From NCBI RefSeq assembly GCF_001650915.1, contig NZ_LXYO01000015.1, positions 1 through 56,639 on the forward strand: a stretch of DNA of 56,639 nucleotides, read 5' to 3'. The stretch is from Marinobacter sp. EhC06 (GTDB taxonomy: Bacteria > Pseudomonadota > Gammaproteobacteria > Pseudomonadales > Oleiphilaceae). A program made the position numbers and the translations under genes. The notes below the pieces were generated by a model. It saw only the letters and a list, made by a program, of their open reading frames with translations. It was not told where the DNA came from and made no database searches. Shown piece by piece: positions 8,766 to 18,132 of the stretch (positions are counted from its first letter, which is position 1; each line of letters begins with the position of its first letter).

Positions 8766-8831
8766 TGACCTGCCCCCAGTCTTTAATCCAACTGCTCCCT
8801 AGTAATGTCCGTTACTGACCCTGACCCAGTA
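8766..8831. other. Intron 5' exon flank and start of a 47-bp repeat
   Basis: No gene. The minus-strand sequence just upstream of the intron ends in GGGGGCAGGTCA. Bases 8816-8862 belong to a module found again, inverted, at 47353-47399. Confidence 0.4.
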
Positions 8832-8862
8832 TTAGGTCCACCCAGAGTTGGAAAAATCCGGC
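8816..8862. repeat. 47-bp dispersed repeat, copy 1
   Basis: The reverse complement of these 47 bases matches 47353-47399 with three mismatches by my count. It contains GGGTGGACCTAATAC and GGGTCAGGGTCA. Here it forms the last codons of the truncated sensor gene, so it probably marks the edge of the element or deletion that removed the rest of that gene. Confidence 0.75.
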
Positions 8863-9458
8863 AGTAGAACACCAGTGCCAACATTCATTCCGACCAGAAG
8901 CGCGATGTCCAGGTGGCCGCCGACCAGCGCTTTCCGAGACTGTTCATCGTCGTAGATCTTCAACGAAAACCATTGATGCGAATACACATGGCTGCGGACA
9001 TACAGAGACGTGGTTTCCCCCGACGGTACCGTAAACGGGTAGACCACCGTACCCCGATACATCAGTGGATGGTCACTTGCATCATTAAGATCAACGGATG
9101 CCTGATCGACAAGATTGTCAGCGCGTTCCTCAAAGACATCGATCGAACGCACGTGATAGGCCTTGGGTAAGTGCAGAAAAAGCGACCTGGATTCAGCGCC
9201 CGGGTTGTGCAGTGCCACCTGGTACCAGGTCACCGTCGCCCGTGTGCCAAGTGTTGTGGTGCTGGTGGTTTCCCGAAAGGCTTGCTTGTGAATCGCCTCA
9301 TAATCCAGCGACTGGGAATCGTCGATGAAATACTCGACCGTGAAATCTGTTAACTGGCCTCCTTGCTGACTAAGGTCCAGGGCCACCGGCGATGCCTGGG
9401 CTGAAATACCGGCTATCCACAAAAAGAAAAAACACAAAACCGCTCGGTGGGGAGGCAT
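8832..9458 (-). pseudogene. 7TMR-DISM sensor protein, N-terminal remnant
   Basis: 208 residues remain of a receptor that normally has an extracellular 7TMR-DISMED2 domain, seven membrane helices and an output domain (histidine kinase or diguanylate cyclase). Visible: a signal peptide (residues 1-23, ending near ISAQA-SP), then the beta-sandwich (LGTRATVTWYQVALHNPGAE, LFLHLPKAYHVRSIDVFEER, TVVYPFTVPSGETTSLYVRS). The first membrane helix has just begun (DIALLVGMNVGTGVLL) when the sequence turns into the 47-bp repeat and stops. AAGGA precedes ATG 9458. The output domain is lost, so it cannot signal. Confidence 0.8.
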
Positions 9459-9607
9459 TTAGGGTGTCCTTACACCTTAAAAGGCTGAAGTCTAGCACCT
9501 GCCGCTGGAACAAAACGATTGCTTTTATCGCGTTTTGCGTGAGTTTCTGTAGCCTCCCCCCTCTTTTTGATACCTGAAAGTTTGTGGAGATTGATGCCTT
9601 CGGCAGG

Positions 9608-10423
9608 TCAATCCAGCCTTTCCACTCTCCAATAAAACATCCCCGACTTTTTCCCGAGGATGGTTGCCGATATATGCGTGTCACTGGGCTTGTCCGCAAG
9701 CCCGTAGCACACATGCAAAGGCAGAAGGTGTTCTTCCCGGGGGTGGCAGAAGCGGGCGTGGGGCGCTCGCTCCCAGTGAGCCAGGCGCTCACCACGTTCC
9801 GATTCCTGCAGGGCGGTATCACCACACGTCTCTTCCAGCCAGTCCTCGAAAGCCTGATTACGAGCCCGAATCTCCGGCGTATCTGTCGCGAAAAACGCCC
9901 GCATGTTATGGAACGAGAACCCAGAACCGATCACGAGCAGGTTGGCGTAGTCCAGCCCCTGCAAAGCACGACCAATCGCCAAGTGGGTGCTGGCATCCAG
10001 ACTGTCTACCAGGGACAGCTGCACGCATGGGATATCCGCATCCGGATACATCAGCTTGAGCGGCACGAACAGGCCGTGATCAAAGCCCCTTCGATCATCA
10101 AGTTGCGCTGGGATTCCAGACTGTACCAACGCGTGGTAAACCTGCCGCGCCAGCCCCGGCTCTCCCAGGCAGGGATACTCGATACTGTAGGCCTCCGGCG
10201 GGAAGTCATAGTAATCGTAGATGAGCTGCGGACTGGCCCCCGAGGTGATCATCGGCACTGACTCCTCCCAGTGGGCGCTGATAACCAGTATCGCCGACGG
10301 TTTGTGAAGCCTGTCGGCAAGCTCCGTGAGCCGCTCGACCATTTCACGGTGACCGGGATCCCCCAACAGCGGCATTGGCCCGCCGCCATGGGAGATGAAC
10401 AGCACATTAGTTTCAGTTTTCAT
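9608..10423 (-). CDS. LigB-type extradiol ring-cleavage dioxygenase (DODA family)
   Basis: 271 residues, normal for the single-subunit class III family. Iron-binding and catalytic positions are visible: ISHGGGPMPLLGD (first His), ILVISAHWEESVP (second His), RGFDHGLFVPLKLMYP (conserved DHG), and a late LLVIGSGFSFHNMRAFF. Related proteins open catechol-type rings or act on DOPA; the substrate here is unknown. The start is taken at ATG 10423, with GGAG eight bases upstream; the longer frame to 10549 adds no family sequence. A decayed relative lies at 13130-13680, so this locus once had two copies. Confidence 0.9.
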   Translation of the reverse strand: MKTETNVLFISHGGGPMPLLGDPGHREMVERLTELADRLHKPSAILVISAHWEESVPMITSGASPQLIYDYYDFPPEAYSIEYPCLGEPGLARQVYHALVQSGIPAQLDDRRGFDHGLFVPLKLMYPDADIPCVQLSLVDSLDASTHLAIGRALQGLDYANLLVIGSGFSFHNMRAFFATDTPEIRARNQAFEDWLEETCGDTALQESERGERLAHWERAPHARFCHPREEHLLPLHVCYGLADKPSDTHISATILGKKSGMFYWRVERLD

Positions 10424-10504
10424 GGCGGTTGCTCCTGTGTTCAGAGTTGGCCCGGCCCTGCCGGCACAATACCCGTCGGGTTCAGCGCCTTGCTGGAGTA
10501 ATAC

Positions 10505-11430
10505 CCGGCCTGATGCGATCAAGGTTGACCGTATTGGCAATGCCGTCAAGCGCCAGAATCCGGTGCATGTAGTCGTGCAGGCGCGGAATGACTCGCAGGG
10601 TATTGCGGTTACACTTGAACAGGCCGTGGGCCGTGGTAGGCGGCGTCAAAACGCACCAGGTTACGAACAGACGTATATCCGTCTCTGTGAGTTGCTCACC
10701 AAACAGGCAGGTGCGTCCATTCGCAGACGGGAATCCATTTCATCAAGGCGGCAAAGCCCGCTTGGTACACGCCGTTGTTCAGGGCCGTGTACAGATAATC
10801 GTTGAGCCTGTCGATATCCCCTGCCAACTCTTCCGGATACAGATCCGGGCCTTCATCCACAATCGCCGCGAACGCACTGTTCAGCATCCGCAGGATATCT
10901 GCAGACTCGTTATTCACGAGGGTGCCCGTGTGTTTGTCCCAGAGCGCCGGCACAGTGGCGCGACCAGAGATTGTGGATCGGCACGGGTATACAACTCGTG
11001 CCTATAGCGCGCGGTTGAGTGTATCTTGCCGCCAACTCCAAGTCCTGGTCTGTGAGCCGGGGGGTTGACGATGGTAACACCAATGACGTCCTTGAGCCCT
11101 TTCAGTTCCCGGGCCATAAGTGCCCGCGATGCCCAAGGATAAATGTACGCCACGTACAGGTGATAACGCCCCTTATCCGCCTTGAACCACCTTTACCGGT
11201 GGGCCCCAGGCGCACGATCCGATGTAATCACAGTTGCGAAAAGGAGAGGTCTGGCGAATAAACCGTCCCTCCTTATCCTGCGAGTATCGATGGTGTTCAA
11301 ACTGCTCCAATCCGCCCAGAAACGCTGGAAGCGGATCAAAGGGTTCGACCAACTCAGACTGGTCGTGAACAACGTCCAGTTTCGGGATGGAGAACAGGTG
11401 GATGATCAATCTGACAGGAACGCTGCCTGA
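10505..11430 (-). pseudogene. Glutathionyl-hydroquinone reductase (YqjG/Xi-class GST), frameshifted
   Basis: Pieces of one protein occur in order in different frames: KEGRFIRQTSPFRN; FKADKGRYHLYVAYIYPWAS and RALMARELKGLKDVIGVTIV; LWDKHTGTLVNNESADILRM with GPDLYPEELAGDIDRLNDYL; then a C-terminal piece near 10510-10690 (TETDIRLF, FKCNRNTLR, DGIANTVNLDRI). The family's catalytic Cys in C-P-W is replaced by Tyr: codon 11139-11141 reads TAT on the coding strand. Intact members reduce glutathionyl-hydroquinones. Several frameshifts plus the lost Cys show the gene is dead. The segment 11431-11545 just upstream is coding-like on the same strand (FPVVQLQINANGGVGLRERV) but I cannot place it. Confidence 0.75.
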
Positions 11431-11544
11431 TGGTCATACACCAGATTTGACAACAACTCCCCCTGCTGAACGCGTTCCCGGAGTCCCACCCCGCCGTTGG
11501 CATTGATCTGCAGTTGAACGACCGGAAAGTCGTTATCGTTGGGG

Positions 11545-12036
11545 AAGGGTTCGATATCGCGTCGGATCGGGCACCTCAAGAGCTCCTTGCTGATCGCCAA
11601 ACGGCTCGCCCCGGTAAGGCTGGTCCTGTGCGCATCGCCGGCCTACCTGAAACAACACGGCACACCGGAGCGCCCGGAAGATCTCGGTAACCACCGCTAC
11701 CTGCACTACAGCTACATGGACGCCGCCCACACGGTACAGAAATGGCTGCAAGGCAGTGGTCGCGAAAACACCAGGGAGATGATCAGCAACAACGGTGACG
11801 TGCTGATAGAAGCGGCGATTGCAGGCGCCGGAATTGCCCTGCAGCCCACCTTCATTGCGGGCGCGGCGATCAGGGAAGGAAAGCTGGAGGTTGTCCTGCC
11901 TGAGCATGAACCAGAGCCCATGGCACTTTATGCGGTATACGCCCACCGGCAACTGTTGGCGAGCAAGGTGCGCGGCTTTACCGATTTCATCGATGGTTTT
12001 TTCGGCGAACCTCCGTACTGGGACAGGTTCGCCTAG
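11545..12036 (+). pseudogene. LysR-family regulator, 5'-truncated
   Basis: The C-terminal effector domain only: RIGHLKSSLLIAKRLAPVRL, VLCASPAYLKQHGTPERPED, ISNNGDVLIEAAIAGAGIAL and a typical LysR end. The preceding FDIA motif is one frame off (around 11550), and the helix-turn-helix is gone. The sequence before the junction belongs to the minus-strand reductase debris, so the head was lost by rearrangement. The fragment keeps 160 or so of about 300 residues. Confidence 0.75.
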
Positions 12037-12095
12037 CGAGCTCTGTCACGCCGACGATTGCCTCGATACCAGCCCGTCCATGAATTCATTCGGTT

Positions 12096-13040
12096 TCACT
12101 CATCTGAGTGCAGTAATAATGCGTGGACTGTCTCTGTATAGGGAGCCTCAACTCCGAGATGCTTGCAGCGTCGCAGTACCGCCCCGGCAATGGTATCCAG
12201 TTCCAGCGGGCGACCTCTCTCCCTGTCGATCAGCATTGACGTCTTGATGGCGTTGAAGCTGCTGATCAACTCAAACATCTCGTCCAGATCTGCCTTCCCG
12301 AGATTCACGCCGTCTGCCCTTGAGGCCTCGACGGTTTCAGCCATCATTCCATACGCGATTCTGCCGAATCCAGGGTGATGGGTAAGGCTTCGGGTATCCA
12401 GCCCTGTAAGCGCGGAAAGTGGGTTTACACCATTATTAATAACCAGTTTACGCCAGAGCTCATAGCGAATGTTGTCCGAGGATCTGGTTGGAATACCGGC
12501 ATCATTAAAAGCGGCAACCAGGGTCTTGAGTAGCGGAGTTCGGGAGTCTTGCCGACCACTGACTTTGGGCCATGCCCCCATCACGATTTGTGCGAGGCCC
12601 TCAGCCTCGATAACACCCGGCCTTGCAATATGCCCTCCTATGCGGACTGCAAGCCCACCAATGACCCTGTCAGCACCAAACTTTTCCGCCAGGAGTGGTT
12701 CGTTATCGACGCCGTTCTGTAAGGAAAGCACGGGGGTCTGCCCCTGCTTTAGCCAATCGCCGAGCTCGCTCACCACCGAAGCAGTCGCCGTGGCTTTGAG
12801 TGCGATGAGGATAAGGTCAAACTCGTCTGGCTTGTACTGGGCAACAAGCTCCTGATGGTCATGAGCAGCCGGGGCATGGGCCAACTCGCGATCTTCATAG
12901 TGGACCATCAGGCCGTTATCCTTCAACGCGTCCAGGTGTTCCCCCCTTGCTGTCAGCACTACCCGATGCCCGGCATCCAGAAGCCTGGCGGCGTAGTAAC
13001 CACCGATGCCGCCGGCACCGATCATCAATAATCTGAGCAT
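12096..13040 (-). CDS. panE: 2-dehydropantoate 2-reductase (ketopantoate reductase)
   Basis: 314 residues, normal length. N-terminal Rossmann fold with GAGGIGGYYAARLLDAGH (GxGxxG for NADPH), the middle LQNGVDNEPLLAEKFGADRV, and a C-terminal helical domain with the catalytic Lys region ELWRKLVINNGVNPLSALTG and the substrate-binding NAIKTSMLIDRERGRPLELD, where Ser and Glu are conserved. It makes pantoate for coenzyme A synthesis in the cytoplasm. AAGGGA sits nine bases before ATG 13040. Genomes often carry several PanE-like proteins, so it may serve another 2-oxoacid. Confidence 0.92.
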   Translation of the reverse strand: MLRLLMIGAGGIGGYYAARLLDAGHRVVLTARGEHLDALKDNGLMVHYEDRELAHAPAAHDHQELVAQYKPDEFDLILIALKATATASVVSELGDWLKQGQTPVLSLQNGVDNEPLLAEKFGADRVIGGLAVRIGGHIARPGVIEAEGLAQIVMGAWPKVSGRQDSRTPLLKTLVAAFNDAGIPTRSSDNIRYELWRKLVINNGVNPLSALTGLDTRSLTHHPGFGRIAYGMMAETVEASRADGVNLGKADLDEMFELISSFNAIKTSMLIDRERGRPLELDTIAGAVLRRCKHLGVEAPYTETVHALLLHSDE

Positions 13041-13129
13041 TTACGGAATCCCTTGTGTTTCCCATAGCCTATTGCATCCAGCCATAACCTGCGAGGGATT
13101 GGCTGTTCTCATTCAGCGAAAAGCCAAAC

Positions 13130-13680
13130 AGGCGTTGGGGCGCTTTCATGCCGCCCAGGCTGAAGGCGGTGTTGAGTACACAGTGTCGGGTCTGCAACCG
13201 GGTTACTCTGGCCCGGTGATGGACGGCTACCGTTCAAACCCGATTTCGACATGGCTTTCACCCACTTCTGCTCGTCTTCCCACTGTCGAATCAGATGACG
13301 GATATAGCCGTCATGGGGCTGACTATGGCTGGCGTTATTGCCGTCGGCATCCAGCCGGTCCAGGCAGATGTGCAGTACGCCCTGATTTCGCAATACCTTA
13401 AGGCAATGGCCAATGGTACGATAATGCTCACTGTCATGCCGGTATTCAGCCGTAATTCGATCACTTCCTGGGGCACCAGTTGCATCATGCTCTCGGCCAG
13501 TAATTTCAGCCCGGAATCCCTGGGGCCATTAACGGCAACTTCGAACCCGCGTGCTTTCATGCCAGACTGCAGGCGCCGGGCCAGAGCACCTTCACCGCAC
13601 TGATGAAAGATTTCCGGCTGGGCGCCCCCGGGGCTGAGGTAATAAATGCCACGCTGTCCACAGCAAGGTCCTGTCGTATC
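13130..13680 (-). pseudogene. Decayed LigB/DODA-type dioxygenase
   Basis: The minus strand shows the family pattern across at least one frameshift: GALARRLQSGMKARGFEVAV, then VPQEVIELRLNTGMT, then in another frame SEHYRTIGHCLKVLRNQGVL. This follows the order seen in the intact dioxygenase at 9608-10423 (ArrV..AGI, PLkLmyP..IPVVQLSL, hlaiGraL..LR..GVLiigSG). The conserved DHG segment is replaced by unrelated residues. The C-terminal part is scrambled. I infer a dead paralogue; similarity is by eye only. Confidence 0.5.
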
Positions 13681-13722
13681 AGACGACGCAGGCTCGACTG
13701 GCATTGCGGCCCTATCAAAGCC

Positions 13723-14328
13723 TCTGTTTCACAGATGACTTATGACGACCGGTTCTATCTGAATATCCGCGATGGCCTCGGCTGGAACTTTATTAGTTAT
13801 GGCGCATGGTCGCTGTCGACCTACATCGGCTATGTCGGGGGCCGTGATAATGAGGATGACCTGAGCAACCTGGATAAGGTGGACAGTGGGGCTGCCATTG
13901 GTTTGCGCGTTGCCATGGAGGACGGGCCTTTCAATTACAGCGCGTCGGTAAAGACACCGGTGACCGGCGACGTCGACGGCTATCAGTTGACACTTAAGGG
14001 AAGTTGGCGAACCCCGCTGACAAAAAACCTTTTGTTGTCGGCCGGTCCCGGCCTCTTCTACAGCAGTGAGCGCTGGACGGAGAGCAAGTTTGGCGTATCC
14101 GAGGCAGAGAGCACCCGCTCCGGCCTGAGCGCCTATGATGTTGATAACGGTTACCTGCGCATACGTTTTGGTGGCACTATGACTTACCGCCTAAGTGCCG
14201 ACTGGTCACTGACCGGTCTTGCGGGAGTGGCCTACCTAACTGGAGAGGCCAAATACAGTCCGATAGTTGCGGATATTGGAGATCATGTTCAGGGCTTCGG
14301 CGGATTTTTGATGAACTATCGCTTTTAA
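13723..14328 (+). pseudogene. MipA/OmpV outer membrane protein, 5'-truncated
   Basis: The visible part is a beta-barrel with alternating strands: DDRFYLNIRDGLGWNFISYG, WSLSTYIGYVGGRDNEDDLS, SGAAIGLRVAMEDGPFNYSA, ending in the terminal strand FGGFLMNYRF with a C-terminal Phe, as outer membrane proteins have. The signal peptide and first strands (about 50 residues) are missing; upstream the sequence is dioxygenase debris. The frame is open from 13603 but without similarity. MipA binds lytic transglycosylase and PBP1B in E. coli; other family members have stress roles. A second broken copy is at 22333-22707. Confidence 0.8.
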
Positions 14329-14343
14329 CGGGACGAAGCTCTC

Positions 14344-15324
14344 TTGAGATTGATCATTTTTTTGTTTGCACTTGTTCCCGGTTTTGTCGGAGCCAGTTCC
14401 GGGGCCTTTAGCATTTCCTGGGACAACGACCTTCTGACCGGCTCGGATAAGGGCTATACCAATGGTGGTCGATTGTCCTATCTGAGTGCGTCGGCAGAGA
14501 ACAATAACTGCGAGGTGTGTCTGGCCAGAAGGGCCAGGAACGCGATGGATTGGTTGCCCGTTATTGGTCGCACGGGCAACGCTCATGCCTTGACCTTCAG
14601 CTTGAGCCAACTGATGGTCACCCCAGAGAACCTACAAGCATCTGGGCCGATTTATGAAGACTTGCCTTACGTGGGCTACCTCTCCAGCTCAATCACTCTG
14701 TGGAGCTGGAGTTCAGAATCCCAGACCGGCTATGGCATCGGTCTGGGTGTCGTTGGACCGAATTCCGGCGCCGAAGCAACGCAGAAATGGGTCCACAAAC
14801 TGACCGGCAGCACCAATCCGAATGGCTGGGATAACCAGCTGGGCACTGATGTCATTGGCGAAGTGCACACCTTTCATGCTCGGCGGTTGTTTCTCGAAAA
14901 TATCGGCAGTGGGATACCTCAGGAGGTTGCCTGGGTAACCGGTGGCAGGCTGTCGAATTTCGTCAGCAGTGGCGAGTTGGGTATGACTTGGCGAATCGGC
15001 ACCAACTTGCCCGCCAATATCATCCCGGATTATGCAGGAGCCTCTTCAACCATTGCCCTGCCGGGCTCACTGAATGCCCCCGGCTCGGGTTGGTCCGTGT
15101 TCATTGGTTTGGGTATGGAGTTCATACCCTATTCCTATCTGGAGGAGCAGTCAGGGCGCTACGATTATGACCAGCGTTCTGTTGTTGGTCTGGGCGGCGT
15201 GGGCGTTGGCTGGCATTCGCCTGGAATCCAGATTGCCATCACACTCAGAGCGACGACCAGTCAGAATGAAAGGAATAAAGATGCACTTTCTTTTGGGACT
15301 GTGTCGGCTGCGTATCGCTTCTGA
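14344..15324 (+). CDS. LpxR-like lipid A 3'-O-deacylase family protein (DUF2219), copy 1
   Basis: 326 residues starting with TTG at 14344, then a short signal peptide (LIIFLFALVPGFVGAS-SG). The mature N-terminus FSISWDNDLLTGSDKGYTNG has the conserved Asn-Asp pair and the T-N-G of LpxR. Later motifs are EDLPYVGYLSSSITLW, GVVGPNSGAEATQKWVHKLT (catalytic His region) and GWDNQLGTDVIGEVH. It ends SFGTVSAAYRF, an outer-membrane C-terminal Phe. LpxR removes the 3' acyl chain of lipid A in the outer membrane with calcium. Expression probably depended on the mipA gene 15 bases upstream, now headless. A second family member lies at 33441-34439. Confidence 0.88.
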   Translation: MRLIIFLFALVPGFVGASSGAFSISWDNDLLTGSDKGYTNGGRLSYLSASAENNNCEVCLARRARNAMDWLPVIGRTGNAHALTFSLSQLMVTPENLQASGPIYEDLPYVGYLSSSITLWSWSSESQTGYGIGLGVVGPNSGAEATQKWVHKLTGSTNPNGWDNQLGTDVIGEVHTFHARRLFLENIGSGIPQEVAWVTGGRLSNFVSSGELGMTWRIGTNLPANIIPDYAGASSTIALPGSLNAPGSGWSVFIGLGMEFIPYSYLEEQSGRYDYDQRSVVGLGGVGVGWHSPGIQIAITLRATTSQNERNKDALSFGTVSAAYRF

Positions 15325-15354
15325 GTGCCGAGACATTTTCGGGCAGTGTTTACC

Positions 15355-15969
15355 CTACACCTTGACTCCTTTATTGATGACACCGTCCATAGCGATCTGC
15401 CAGATCAAATCACCAATGGCGTCGAGTGAATGGGCCCCGTTCGGGTCGAACCAGGTTGCAACCCAGTTGAGCGCCCCAAGGCCGATCAAGCGAAGCAAAC
15501 GGCCGTCAACATTCTTCCGGACCACGCCCTGCGCAATCATTGTTTCGAGGATACCGGCCCACAGGGACTCGTACTGGTCACGCAGTTCGATGATTTCCTT
15601 ACGAGCCTCCGGGCCCAGCGCCCGCCATTCAAACAACAGCACGTAAACCGCATCCGAATCTACCAACAGAGCGCGCAGATGTGCGTTGATACAAAGACGC
15701 AATCGTTCAAACGGGTCATCCGAGCTGGCGTAAGCCGACTCGATCTCTGCGGTCACCAGGTCAATTCCCCGGCGCATCAGCTCGACAAGCAGCGCTTCCT
15801 TGCTGTTGTAACGATAATACAGACTTCCGGGCAGCATATTGCAGGCCTCGGCAATCTCCTTGAGCGACGTCCTTTCAAAACCTTTCTCACGAAAAAGCCG
15901 GGCTGCGTTAGACAAAACATTGCCCTGGTCGCCCAGTTTGCTTGCAGGAGTCATCTGTCTGTTAACCAT
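15355..15969 (-). CDS. TetR-family regulator
   Basis: 204 residues. N-terminal helix-turn-helix: NAARLFREKGFERTSLKEIA, EACNMLPGSLYYRYNSKEAL. The C-terminal ligand domain is of the KstR2-like TetR_C type (LRLCINAHLRALLVDSDAVY, GLGALNWVATWFDPNGAHSL). Relatives sense acyl-CoA or fatty-acid compounds. It is transcribed away from the thioesterase genes at 16209 onward. A perfect 24-bp palindrome lies between the two start codons and is the obvious operator, so it probably represses both itself and the divergent operon. Confidence 0.93.
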   Translation of the reverse strand: MVNRQMTPASKLGDQGNVLSNAARLFREKGFERTSLKEIAEACNMLPGSLYYRYNSKEALLVELMRRGIDLVTAEIESAYASSDDPFERLRLCINAHLRALLVDSDAVYVLLFEWRALGPEARKEIIELRDQYESLWAGILETMIAQGVVRKNVDGRLLRLIGLGALNWVATWFDPNGAHSLDAIGDLIWQIAMDGVINKGVKV

Positions 15970-16093
15970 CGCTTAAGTATCTCCTCAGCAAGCCCATTTA
16001 TTATTCATCGGAGCGGTCGCCACCAGACTCGCTGCACTGATCGTACGCCATTACGCAGGTGGCCTGCCATTTGTCCGCAAACATAGCCTTGAC

Positions 16094-16117
16094 TTTTGGT
16101 TGGTTAACCAACCAAAA
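16094..16117. promoter_or_regulatory. 24-bp perfect palindrome, likely TetR operator
   Basis: The half-site TTTTGGTTGGTT (16094-16105) is followed directly by its reverse complement (16106-16117). TTGACT at 16089-16094 could be a -35 box for the rightward operon, with CAAAAT at 16113-16118 as a weak -10. The palindrome would then fill the space between them, where a bound TetR dimer blocks RNA polymerase. The binding protein is inferred from the divergent gene at 15355-15969. Confidence 0.8.
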
Positions 16118-16208
16118 TCCAGCAACAATATTATTCGGTAGACAATGACATGGCAATGATCGATGAAAATCAGCGGTTTCCCATCACTTCCGCCCCGGTA
16201 CGAAAGGC

Positions 16209-16715
16209 ATGCCAGGCTGGGCAGATCTGATGGCCAAGCCGAACACAGTTCAGCACAGTAACGCTGTGGCGACGGCGTGGCAGTTCACCGAGCAGGTTCC
16301 CCACGGCAGGGAGCTGGGCATGCAGGTCGTCTCGGTAGACCAGGGCCAGGTCTGTATGCGGCTAACCCCGCAGTCATGGATGTTCGCCCATGAGGATACA
16401 AAAGAAATCTGCACCAGCGTACTTTACTCGCTGGCAGACTCCGCCGGAGGCTTGGCGGTATTCGCGGGGGCCCTGGAGTTGATGCCCATTGCCACGCTGG
16501 ATCTGCGCATGGATTATCTGCGCCCTGCCAGCGGCGACCAGGCCCTGTTAGCGGTGGCTACCTGTCGACATTTAACGGACGAGGTCGCGTTTATTCATTG
16601 TGACATCCTTAACGAGGGCAATCGTGAGTTACTGGCAACGGCAAACGCCACCTTCATGCGTAACACCCAGGGCCAGCAATTCCATGCCGGTGGACGGGGA
16701 AAGGAGAGCGCATGA
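16209..16715 (+). CDS. PaaI-type hotdog thioesterase 1
   Basis: About 160 residues with one hotdog fold: ELGMQVVSVDQGQVCMRLTP, then SVLYSLADSAGGLAVFAGAL (Asp of the PaaI active site), IATLDLRMDYLRPASGDQAL and AFIHCDILNEGNRELLATAN. The usual H-G-G is replaced by T-S-V, which is unusual for a catalytic PaaI enzyme. A start at ATG 16230 is also possible; neither has a strong ribosome site. It is the first gene of a TetR-controlled run and overlaps the next gene by ATGA. Substrate is probably an acyl- or aryl-CoA (inference). Confidence 0.85.
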   Translation: MPGWADLMAKPNTVQHSNAVATAWQFTEQVPHGRELGMQVVSVDQGQVCMRLTPQSWMFAHEDTKEICTSVLYSLADSAGGLAVFAGALELMPIATLDLRMDYLRPASGDQALLAVATCRHLTDEVAFIHCDILNEGNRELLATANATFMRNTQGQQFHAGGRGKESA

Positions 16716-17203
16716 GCACGACTGGCGATTCGGCACAACACATCTCAGGCGCTGCAGAAAGTGGGAAAGAATGTGCTGACTGGCAGGCTCTGCTGGAGCG
16801 TATTCCCTACGCACGGCACCTCGGGCTTGAGGTTCAGCGCGGTGATGCAGGTGTATTGGTTCATTTGCCGTGTCGTGAAGCACTGATTGGCAACTTCATG
16901 CTACCTGCCCTCCATGGCGGTGTGCTTGGGGCCCTGATCGAACTCACCGCACGGGTGGCTGCGCAAAGCCAGGATGCAGAGATACGTTGCCCGCGCATTC
17001 TCGACAGCCACATCAATTACCTCCGCTCCGCGAAGGCCCGATCGACGTTCGCCAGGGCCGACATTATTCGGCAAGGCAGGCGCACCAGCCTGGTCCAGGT
17101 GACCTGCTGGCAAGGCGATGAGAACAAACCGATCGCCACTGGTCAGGTTCAGTTATTGCTCCCGACAATGGCCGCCCAACAAGAAGACCGTCATGGACAT
17201 TAA
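16712..17203 (+). CDS. PaaI-type hotdog thioesterase 2
   Basis: 163 residues. The hotdog segment is ARHLGLEVQRGDAGVLVHLP, then LPALHGGVLGALIELTARVA with the full HGG motif and Glu as catalytic acid, then DSHINYLRSAKARSTFARAD and LVQVTCWQGDENKPIATGQV. GGAGA lies upstream of ATG 16712, which overlaps the stop of thioesterase 1. Two different PaaI-like subunits made from overlapping genes suggest a hetero-oligomer in which this chain carries the better active site; that is inference. Confidence 0.87.
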   Translation: MSTTGDSAQHISGAAESGKECADWQALLERIPYARHLGLEVQRGDAGVLVHLPCREALIGNFMLPALHGGVLGALIELTARVAAQSQDAEIRCPRILDSHINYLRSAKARSTFARADIIRQGRRTSLVQVTCWQGDENKPIATGQVQLLLPTMAAQQEDRHGH

Positions 17204-18095
17204 GCACAACACACCTGAACGCGACGAATTCCGGGCGACGGATGGCGCCGATATCGCACTGTGGCGCTGGCCGCAATCCAAAGCGCGCCCCACGCTGCAC
17301 TGGGCACATGCCACGGGTTTCCATGGCCGCCTGTATCGCCCTCTCCTTGACGAGCTTGCCACGGACGTCAATGTCCTGGCCTGGGACATGCGGGGGCATG
17401 GGGCCAGCGCCGGTGCGGCCAACCTGTCGACATTCCGGGGCTGGGAAACCTACTATCGCGACATGACGGCTCTGCTGGATAGCCAGGACGAGCCGGTCTG
17501 GCTTGCCGGCCATTCCATCGGTGCCACCACCAGCATCATGGCCGCTGCCCGACGGCCGGAAAAGGTGCTGGGTCTGATTCTGGCGGAACCGGTAATCATG
17601 GATCAGGGGCAGGGCCTGAAGCTGGGGCTGACCAAGCTGATACGCCAGTCACACCGGTTGTCACTGGCCGCCGGAGCCGCACGTCGGCGCAGGGTATTCG
17701 ACTCGCACGCTGTTGCGCTGGACAACTACCGTGGCCGCGGTGGCTTCAAGACCTGGCCCGAAGCATGGCTGAACGCCTACGTCCAACACGCCTTCGTGCC
17801 GCAGGGTGACCAAGTTCAATTGGCGTGTGCGCCGGAGTGGGAAAGCGCTACCTTTGCCCATACCGAACACAACCCGTGGCCGGGTATTCGTCAGTTGCGG
17901 TGCCCGGTTATAGCACTGGCGGCAGAACGCGGGTCAACCTTCTCACCAAAGGCACAAAAACGCCTGAAGGCCCTGTTGCCTTCGGCTGACGTCAGGGTTC
18001 TTGAGGGCACGACCCATTTTCTGCCTATGGAGCAGAAGGACACCGTTCGCGATGCTATCCTGCAACTAGCTTTATCCGGATGCCGCGAGTACTGA
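17193..18095 (+). CDS. Alpha/beta hydrolase
   Basis: 300 residues. The fold is clear: LHWAHATGFHGRLYRPLLDE (oxyanion loop), NVLAWDMRGHGASAGAANLS, the nucleophile elbow VWLAGHSIGATTSIMAAARR (Ser in G-H-S-I-G), and the C-terminal EGTTHFLPMEQ with the catalytic His. ATG 17193 overlaps the end of thioesterase 2 by 11 bases. The frame stays open to 17118, but that is inside the upstream gene. Substrate unknown; within this operon an ester or thioester of the same compound is likely. Confidence 0.9.
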   Translation: MDIKHNTPERDEFRATDGADIALWRWPQSKARPTLHWAHATGFHGRLYRPLLDELATDVNVLAWDMRGHGASAGAANLSTFRGWETYYRDMTALLDSQDEPVWLAGHSIGATTSIMAAARRPEKVLGLILAEPVIMDQGQGLKLGLTKLIRQSHRLSLAAGAARRRRVFDSHAVALDNYRGRGGFKTWPEAWLNAYVQHAFVPQGDQVQLACAPEWESATFAHTEHNPWPGIRQLRCPVIALAAERGSTFSPKAQKRLKALLPSADVRVLEGTTHFLPMEQKDTVRDAILQLALSGCREY

Positions 18096-18132
18096 TACCC
18101 ACACCTTAATTTTGCCGATCGGGACATCTGCC

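Noticed and set aside
9584..10261. 225-codon plus-strand frame
   Set aside because: Antisense to the intact LigB-type dioxygenase.
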